This document shows, one piece after another, positions 6,358 to 11,084 of a stretch of DNA of 11,084 bases. Position 1 is the stretch's first letter. Every line of letters starts with the position of its first letter. The notes below the pieces were generated by a model. That model was given only the letters and a program-made list of their open reading frames with translations. It made no database searches and was not told the origin of the DNA. The stretch is from DATJOQ01 sp050010455 (lineage in GTDB: Bacteria; Desulfobacterota; Binatia; Binatales; Binataceae): the NCBI GenBank assembly GCA_050010455.1, contig JBEKLA010000130.1, forward strand, positions 1-11,084, in the 5' to 3' direction. Position numbers and translations under genes: made by a program.

Positions 6358-9300
6358 ATGAATTCGGTACGCGCCACTTGCCCACTCTTGAGTACCTTAA
6401 TCAGCGTTCCCTGCTTCTCTATCGAAAAGCAACGTCTGATCCAGGACTCGATCTTGGGCTTCGGCGGAGACAAGGAGGCTCTTCGCGCCGGGGTTGATCC
6501 GAGCCGTGAGGACCTGATTCTGACGGAATGTGTGCGGGCCGAGAGCAGTCCGGATGTGGCGCTCGTAGGTCGGGAGCGAGAGCTCGGGTTGCTGCGGAGC
6601 GGCTTGAATCGGGCGATTCGCGGAGTAGGCTCGTTCGCGCTCGTGAGCGGTCCGCGCGGATCGGGAAAAAGCGCTCTCGTTAGGCAGTTGACCCGCGATG
6701 CGCACGCTCTGGGTATGCCTGCGATCTGCGCTGCGGAACGGTCGAAAGAAAACGGCTATGTGATCCTGGAAGATGCCGGCGCGATCGAGACCTTGAAGGC
6801 GCAAGCGTCGTCCTCGCGCGGGTTGTATCGTGTCTGTCGTGGCGAGGGGGCCGAAGCCGTTCTGAAAAGGGCCGTGGTTGACCGGCCCGGCCTTTTAATT
6901 TTTGAAGATATCCATCGCTGGGGAGCGAACGCTTTGGCGTCGCTACCGATTCTCGCGCGCAATATCCGCGACAGCCACGCATTCGCGGTTGCTACATATA
7001 GCGAAGGTGATCTGCGTCGTGATCCGTTCAAGCGTTCAGTCTTCGCGGATCTGGCGCGTTTTGTTCTTCACGTGGTTCTTGCCGAACTCGACGAAGCGGG
7101 GACGCGTGAACTTGCGGAGGCACTAACAGGCGAGCCGCTTGATCCGAAACCAGCGAGCGGGATTTTCCGCGCGACTGCTGGCAATCCATTGCTCGTTGTT
7201 CAAGCTCTGCAGAGTTGGTGTTCCGATCGGGAGAGTTTTTACGGCAAGGATCGGTTTCCGGTTGATCGACTTATGATTCCACTCCCGGCTCGGGATTTGT
7301 GCATGAGCCTGGTGGACGGGCTTTCGCGAGAAAGTCGCGAGCTTCTGAATGCGGCTGCGGTACTTGGCGACCGGTTCGCTCTGGACATCCTGGCTCGAGT
7401 GTCGGGTCTGGCCGGGGGGGAATTGCTGGAACTAATCGACGAGACGGAGCAGGCCCTGCTGCTGCAGAAAGATCGCGAGCGGATTGGACATTACATGTTC
7501 CGCCATGGCCTGGTGCGCCGACTTCTATATTGCAGCCTTCCTGGTTCTCTTAGAGCCGGAATACATCGGCGAGCCGCGAGCGCGATCGAAACGCTGCGTG
7601 ACATCACGCCCGGCGTTGCCGCCGAGATCGTTGAACACCTTCGGCTGGGAGTGAACGATAGCGGACACGGCCAAGGGGGAAAGGCAGGCTCTGATAGCGA
7701 TAGTCCGGGAGACGAAACTATGGCCCGGGTCGACTTTCTGACGCAACTCGGTGAGAACGAGGCGCGGGCGGGTTACTATGACGAGGCTCTCGCGACGCTT
7801 GGTGAAGCCAGCGATATGGCTGGGCGACTCGGCGACAAGACGCGTCTGGCGAGGATTGTCCTGGCGATGCCCGACGAGCTGATTCCCCTGCCAGGCACTC
7901 CGAATTGCAGCGTTGCGCTGATTGCGGAGAATGTTCTCGGCGGAACCCAGCCGTTGGATGCGGCTTTGCGCGCGCAGGTTTGCGCTCGTTTTGCCGCGGA
8001 GCTTTCTTATCTTCCCGAAGCGTTCGTGCGCGCACAGGAACTGAGCGATGAAGCGCTCGGAATCGCGAGTCACTGCGCTCCTGCCGTACAGCTTCGGATT
8101 CGCATGTGTCGCGATTCGCTTTTGCGGGGACCGGACTCGGTGAATCGACGAATCGACAACGCGCAAGCGCTCAGTGACCTGGCGGCCCGCATCGGTGATC
8201 GCACGGCGGCTCATTTCGCTTTCCTGGCTAAGGCGATTGTACATCTCGAGCGTGGCGAAGTTTCCGCTGCGGAGTCGGCGTGGACCCGCGCGTCAGCTCT
8301 CGCAGGAAGCTTACTCGGCGCTCGTGGAAAAATGTCCGTCTCACTCTATCAAGCATCGCATGCCTTTAGTGACGGGAGGCTGGAACAGGCGCGGACGCTT
8401 TTACATGAGTGCGCTAAGTCGGTCGTCGGTGGTTCACAAGATTTGATAGCCGCTGCTGAGGTCATTGTACTGCGGGAACAGGCGGCTACCGAAGCCTACG
8501 ACACCGCCAGAAGGGTCGCGCAGCGATGGCTGGGGAGCGCGTCGTACCGCACGATGCTTGCGCTGACTGAGATAGACCTCGGGTTGGAGCGTGATGCCAG
8601 ATTTCACTTCGAAGGATTATTTGATGACCGCAGTTCGCATCTTAGTTGCGATCAAATGTTTCTGGCGTCCGGTGCGCTGCTCGGTGAGCTGTGCGTGGAA
8701 CTTCACGATTTGGAGCGTGCCGCCAAGCTTTACTCATTGCTGAGTCCCTATAGCTCACGTTTCGCAATGATGGGGCAGGCGCTGGTTCTTGGCCCGGTAT
8801 CGCTGTATCTCGGAATCCTTGCTGCCGCGCTAAGCTCGCGCGAAGCTGCGCGACAGCATCTGGAAGAAGCACTTCGGATGAGCCGCAGTGCAGGGTTACG
8901 GCCCTGGGCTGCTCATGCGAGTTACCATCTCGGACGGCATTTTGCGCTGAATGGCGACAGCTTCTCTGATACGCAGTCGCGCCTGCACATTCGCGAAGCA
9001 TTAGCTGAGGCTGAGGCCATGGGAATGGCGCGCCTGGCGAGGAAGGCGCGGTGCTTGCTAAGCCGCACGCCGATACCGACCTCGATGGAGTCGAGTGTTC
9101 TAGAAACAGGCAACGGATACGAAATTCCACGAAAGCTCGAGGAGGTGATCGTCACGGCCGACAGCAGGAACGCTAACAAGCTCGAATTCCGTGCTGAGGG
9201 CGACACGTGTGTTCTGACGATGAGCGGAAGAACTATCGGCATGCGGAAGTCGAAGGGGATCAAGTTGATGGTGACCCTGATCCGGGATCCGGAGCGTGAG

Positions 9301-9762
9301 TTTCACGTGCTGGATCTGGAGCGTATAGGTCACGGCTATGACGCGGGAGCGGAACGTTGCGGAGATGGCGGCCCGCAGCTCGATACCTCGGCGAAGAATT
9401 CGTATCGCGCGCGGCTTCAAGATCTGAGAGAGAACCTTGAGGAAGCGCGCAGATTCAACGACTTGCATCGGGCTTCGATCATTGAGGAAGAGATCGCCTT
9501 CCTTGCGCGTGAACTCGCGCGCGCGGTTGGGCTCAGAGGAGGCGACAGGAAGGCATGTTCCGACGCCGAGCGTGCGAGGTCGCGTGTTACGCAAGCGATC
9601 CGTTCGGCGATCGGCAAGATCTCAGAACAGGATGCGAAGATCGGCTGGTATCTAACAAACACGATCAGAACCGGAAGTTTCTGCTCCTACCGGCCTGCTC
9701 CGGGAGAGGCGCTCACGCACCCTCAGAAATCTCACAATGTAAGCCAAAACGTTACGCCTTAG
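6358..9762 (+). CDS. Large STAND/AAA-type ATPase with TPR-like middle and conserved C-terminal domain
   Basis: This 1134-residue protein has no signal peptide and is probably a cytoplasmic signalling ATPase. ATG 6358 is chosen over the in-frame ATG 6328 because AAGGA and GGGAG (6342-6353) precede it. The ATPase module opens with LVGRERELGLL. Walker A is GPRGSGKS (98-105), Walker B is LLIFEDIHRWG (E183-D184), and a STAND-type GNP motif is at 275-277. The domain mix resembles AAA_16/MalT-like regulators. Residues of about 470-930 are alpha-helical and TPR-like (for example ARAGYYDEALATLGEASDMA). Residues 942-1134 form a separate domain: a FRAEGDTCVL start, REFHVLDLERIG, a charged helix with ENLEEARRFNDLHRA, then ERARSRVTQAIRSAIGKI and RTGSFCSYRP. 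I recall this C-terminal pattern from other bacterial ATPases and regulators, where it looks winged-helix-like. There is no LuxR HTH. Trigger and target are unknown; control of the neighbouring exoprotein genes is a guess. Confidence 0.85.
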   Translation: MNSVRATCPLLSTLISVPCFSIEKQRLIQDSILGFGGDKEALRAGVDPSREDLILTECVRAESSPDVALVGRERELGLLRSGLNRAIRGVGSFALVSGPRGSGKSALVRQLTRDAHALGMPAICAAERSKENGYVILEDAGAIETLKAQASSSRGLYRVCRGEGAEAVLKRAVVDRPGLLIFEDIHRWGANALASLPILARNIRDSHAFAVATYSEGDLRRDPFKRSVFADLARFVLHVVLAELDEAGTRELAEALTGEPLDPKPASGIFRATAGNPLLVVQALQSWCSDRESFYGKDRFPVDRLMIPLPARDLCMSLVDGLSRESRELLNAAAVLGDRFALDILARVSGLAGGELLELIDETEQALLLQKDRERIGHYMFRHGLVRRLLYCSLPGSLRAGIHRRAASAIETLRDITPGVAAEIVEHLRLGVNDSGHGQGGKAGSDSDSPGDETMARVDFLTQLGENEARAGYYDEALATLGEASDMAGRLGDKTRLARIVLAMPDELIPLPGTPNCSVALIAENVLGGTQPLDAALRAQVCARFAAELSYLPEAFVRAQELSDEALGIASHCAPAVQLRIRMCRDSLLRGPDSVNRRIDNAQALSDLAARIGDRTAAHFAFLAKAIVHLERGEVSAAESAWTRASALAGSLLGARGKMSVSLYQASHAFSDGRLEQARTLLHECAKSVVGGSQDLIAAAEVIVLREQAATEAYDTARRVAQRWLGSASYRTMLALTEIDLGLERDARFHFEGLFDDRSSHLSCDQMFLASGALLGELCVELHDLERAAKLYSLLSPYSSRFAMMGQALVLGPVSLYLGILAAALSSREAARQHLEEALRMSRSAGLRPWAAHASYHLGRHFALNGDSFSDTQSRLHIREALAEAEAMGMARLARKARCLLSRTPIPTSMESSVLETGNGYEIPRKLEEVIVTADSRNANKLEFRAEGDTCVLTMSGRTIGMRKSKGIKLMVTLIRDPEREFHVLDLERIGHGYDAGAERCGDGGPQLDTSAKNSYRARLQDLRENLEEARRFNDLHRASIIEEEIAFLARELARAVGLRGGDRKACSDAERARSRVTQAIRSAIGKISEQDAKIGWYLTNTIRTGSFCSYRPAPGEALTHPQKSHNVSQNVTP
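9181..9759 (+). other. C-terminal domain of the STAND ATPase, unnamed conserved module
   Basis: Residues 942-1134 begin with a short beta-rich segment (LEFRAEGDTCVLTMSGRTI) and a helix-strand part ending REFHVLDLERIG. A long charged helix follows (RARLQDLRENLEEARRFND), then EEEIAFLARELARAVGL and a block with RVTQAIRSAIGKISEQD ending in RTGSFCSYRP. The two halves look like DNA- or protein-binding helices joined by a coiled coil. I recall the motif set from other large bacterial ATPases but cannot give a family accession. Confidence 0.5.
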
Positions 9763-9805
9763 TCAGTGGGGGGCACGACCTGACTCCCCGTCCACCGGGA
9801 TGGGG
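9761..9805 (+). terminator. Two adjacent hairpins after the ATPase gene
   Basis: AGTCAG (9761-9766, overlapping the stop codon) pairs with CTGACT (9780-9785). Directly next to it, CCCCGTCC (9786-9793) pairs with GGATGGGG (9798-9805) around an ACCG loop, 8 bp with one G-T wobble. No T-run follows, so this may be a Rho-independent end of weak type, an mRNA-stabilising 3' structure, or a remnant of a mobile-element end. Confidence 0.4.
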
Positions 9806-9910
9806 AATGGCGGACGCGTGATCCCCAAACTCCAAGCCTTGTCGGCCTGACTATTGCGCTGGACCGAACCAACCTCGAGGCGTAAAGCACCTACCCGGGA
9901 CTCTGGAAGT

Positions 9911-10156
9911 GTGTCCGGCCCATTGCCGCAGCAGCGGTGCGCGCCGAACGCTCCAAGATTCCTGAAACTCGAAGAAGCGGCGGACTACCTCGACGTACCG
10001 GTCGACAAGCTCGTTCCGTATTTGAAATCGAGAGGAAAAAAAAGGCTGTTGGCGCGCAAAGTTGAGGGCCAGTGGGAAATCGATTTAGAAGATTTTCATG
10101 ACTGGCTAGTGAACCTGTACGAAGAACAAAGTCGAAAGGCGAAGAGATTCGAATGA
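9911..10156 (+). CDS. Small helix-turn-helix (excisionase/MerR-like) DNA-binding protein
   Basis: The product is about 81 residues from GTG 9911; the frame stays open upstream to a TTG at 9854. The conserved part is FLKLEEAADYLDVPVDKLV (helix-turn-helix), then LLARKVEGQWEIDLEDFHDWL, the usual wing and final helix of HTH_17/excisionase-type domains, in which xKVxGxWxxxxxDxxxWL is typical. It probably binds DNA as a small regulator or accessory factor; no effector domain is present. The start is uncertain. GTG 9911 has GGAAG only one base away and other starts have no better site. An A8 run (10036-10043) lies inside the coding sequence at GGA-AAA-AAA-AGG. The gene ends 45 bp before the secreted Cys-rich protein and may be co-transcribed with it. 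Confidence 0.75.
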   Translation: MSGPLPQQRCAPNAPRFLKLEEAADYLDVPVDKLVPYLKSRGKKRLLARKVEGQWEIDLEDFHDWLVNLYEEQSRKAKRFE

Positions 10157-10192
10157 GAGTTCGCCAGTGCCATTGAATTGCGCCACCGACGT

Positions 10193-10196
10193 GAGG
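10193..10196 (+). promoter_or_regulatory. Ribosome binding site that fixes the start at 10202
   Basis: GAGG at 10193-10196 lies 5 bases before GTG 10202. The frame also extends to TTG 10178, but that codon has no site and would add eight charged residues before the signal peptide. Confidence 0.6.
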
Positions 10197-10201
10197 CTAC
10201 G

Positions 10202-10900
10202 GTGACTAAATTATTCACATTACGAATTTGTCTTTTTGCTGGGGCGCTTGGCCTCTGCTGTTTTGTTCAACAAGGGGCTGCGACGGAGATCATCTGTGCT
10301 GACGACGTCGTGCCCGAGGGAATGACGGTGACGGCTACAGGCACTTCGGCGGGTTGCGCGGGAGCCTGTCGGGCCCGCGAGACACAGTCCGTGTGCGGCC
10401 CGATTATGAAGATCTGCGCCGCTCAGCCAATCCCAAGGGGCTATGTTCTTGACAGTGTTACGACTATGCCGGGGTGTCAGTGTCTGGGGCCAGAGGACAA
10501 CGCTTATGTGATCCGCTTTGTTGGCGGCCACGTCACCGGAGGGCGTGACGAGGAGGATCCTTCGAGCGCGTCTGACGAAAACGACCTTGCGAGCGCCCCT
10601 TACGAAGGCGACCTTTCGCGCTCGCCCGACGCAAGTGAGTCCTCCGGTGCACCTGACGGAACCGCTCTCCCACGCTCGGTGCGGTATCCATACGGTAATC
10701 CGCCTTTCGGCAACGCTCTATGTGTCACTACCGCGACGGAGCCCGGACTGTATGGCGATTCGCTTTCTACTCTTCCGTCCCAATCCGGCAATATGAATCC
10801 TAATAGTTTGCAGCTGCCGACGAACGTTTCGCCCCAGCGGTCAGTATCACCCCATCCGTGGAGTTATCAGCAAAGCGAGCCGTTTCGCTTGGGGCAATAA
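10202..10900 (+). CDS. Secreted Cys-rich protein with internal duplication and acidic tandem repeat
   Basis: I do not recognise a named family with certainty. The 232-residue product begins with a signal peptide (TKLFTLRICLFAGALGLCCF, then QQGAAT, likely cut near residue 28). The mature N-terminal region holds two copies of a 40-residue unit. Copy A is ICADDVVPEG from residue 31, with Cys 32, 52, 56 and 65. Copy B is ICAAQPIPRG from residue 71, with Cys 72, 92 and 94. In both, the first two Cys are exactly 20 residues apart. The ICAxxxxPxG pattern followed later by NAYVIRF recalls small secreted repeats (ICxGxPxPxGWVVxG) seen in proteobacterial exoproteins. Residues 119-160 are a degenerate 9-residue acidic/Ser repeat. 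The C-terminal 70 residues are Pro/Ser/Gln-rich with one Cys (174), giving eight Cys in the mature chain, so disulphides are plausible. The next gene starts 31 bp downstream. Confidence 0.7.
   Translation: MTKLFTLRICLFAGALGLCCFVQQGAATEIICADDVVPEGMTVTATGTSAGCAGACRARETQSVCGPIMKICAAQPIPRGYVLDSVTTMPGCQCLGPEDNAYVIRFVGGHVTGGRDEEDPSSASDENDLASAPYEGDLSRSPDASESSGAPDGTALPRSVRYPYGNPPFGNALCVTTATEPGLYGDSLSTLPSQSGNMNPNSLQLPTNVSPQRSVSPHPWSYQQSEPFRLGQ
10292..10519 (+). repeat. Internal duplication: two ICAxxxxPxG units
   Basis: Residues 31-65 and 71-106 align as I-C-A-x3-[VI]-P-x-G, with a Cys exactly 20 residues after the first in each. DNA identity is low, so the duplication is old. The second copy ends with DNAYVIRF; the first lacks a clear equivalent. 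Confidence 0.6.
10556..10690 (+). repeat. Degenerate 27-bp tandem repeat (9-residue unit)
   Basis: Four units start at 10556, 10583, 10610 and 10637, with a partial fifth at 10664. They encode DPSSASDEN, DLASAPYEG, DLSRSPDAS and ESSGAPDGT, then ALPRSV. Units share [DE]-[LPS]-[SA]-x-[SA]-[PS]-[DY]. At DNA level units 2 and 3 are the most alike (GACCTT followed by a CG-rich segment). The segment is acidic, probably disordered, and may be a linker. Confidence 0.6.
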
Positions 10901-10931
10901 CGGAGCCTGATTCCCGATAGGCGATAAAGGC

Positions 10932-11084
10932 ATGTTTCAAAACAAAATCGTTCTCCCGAGTTTGGTGGCGATCGTCGGACTTTTCTTGGCCGCGGCCACA
11001 GTGCGCGCTCAACAGCAACTAGGCACCGCAAACAACGGTGACCTCACGGTTGACAGTGGATCGCTGTCAACGGATACGGGGGAT
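10932..11084 (+). CDS. Exported protein, N-terminal fragment cut by the window edge
   Basis: Only 51 codons are visible. ATG 10932 is preceded by AAAGG (10927-10930) at very short spacing, with further purine-rich sequence at 10918-10921. Residues 1-26 are a clear Sec signal peptide (MFQNK, then LPSLVAIVGLFLAAA, ending TVRA before QQQ). The visible mature part (NNGDLTVDSGSLSTDTG) is Ser/Thr/Gly/Asp-rich, as in surface or beta-rich proteins. The function cannot be judged. It starts 31 bp after the Cys-rich gene and probably shares its transcript. Confidence 0.7.
   Translation, partial: MFQNKIVLPSLVAIVGLFLAAATVRAQQQLGTANNGDLTVDSGSLSTDTGD
11024..11071. repeat. Two consecutive dyads inside the partial gene
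   Basis: CACCG (11024-11028) pairs with CGGTG (11036-11040), and GTTGACAG (11049-11056) pairs perfectly with CTGTCAAC (11064-11071) around a 7-base loop. Both lie within coding sequence about 95-140 bases after the start codon. Confidence 0.4.

Noticed and set aside
7525..8244. 240-codon - strand frame inside the ATPase gene
   Set aside because: It lies fully within a well-supported 1134-residue protein and has the composition of a GC-rich shadow frame.
9763..9860. Insertion-sequence remnant
   Set aside because: The paired hairpins are suggestive, but no transposase fragment, clear terminal inverted repeats or target duplication can be seen.

Overview
The window is GC-rich DNA with every supported gene on the + strand. 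It looks chromosomal and comes from a free-living, probably Gram-negative bacterium with a large exoprotein repertoire. From memory, the DUF7948-plus-SBBP proteins, the CSLREAI/beta-helix proteins with a choice-of-anchor-Q-like end, and the large STAND ATPase with its particular C-terminal domain are frequent in soil groups such as Acidobacteriota, Myxococcota and Binatota/Desulfobacterota-like lineages. No marker gene here fixes the phylum. No rRNA, tRNA, CRISPR array, integrase or intact insertion sequence was seen.

Layout. (1) Positions 1-475 hold no supported gene, but include a hairpin followed by eight T, 77 bp before the first start codon. (2) 476-3538 encodes a 1020-residue exported protein: signal peptide, DUF7948-like domain, seven SBBP repeats, then five 49-residue repeats with calcium-loop-like DxNGDG motifs. 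(3) 3539-3845 is a regulatory-looking intergenic region with two candidate promoters and an 8-bp inverted repeat. (4) 3846-6050 encodes a 734-residue exported CSLREAI/right-handed beta-helix protein that ends in the same five-repeat module as gene 1. (5) 6051-6357 is intergenic, with an imperfect palindrome and a weak terminator candidate. (6) 6358-9762 encodes a 1134-residue STAND/AAA-type ATPase with a helical, TPR-like middle and a conserved C-terminal domain of unknown role. (7) 9763-9910 has two back-to-back hairpins. (8) About 9911-10156 encodes a small excisionase/MerR-like helix-turn-helix protein. (9) 10202-10900 encodes a secreted Cys-rich protein with an internal 40-residue duplication and a 27-bp tandem repeat. 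(10) 10932 to the edge is the start of another exported protein, cut by the window.

Working together. Four of the six genes carry Sec-type signal sequences and the other two look like signalling or DNA-binding proteins. The region reads as an exoprotein or surface-protein locus with built-in regulators. That is inferred from adjacency only. The most notable structural point is that two neighbouring genes with unrelated N-terminal folds share an almost identical C-terminal five-unit repeat, probably a complete five-bladed propeller, which suggests a swappable C-terminal module. The last three genes are close together (gaps of about 45 and 31 bp) and may form one operon. No characterised defence, toxin or biosynthetic system was recognised.
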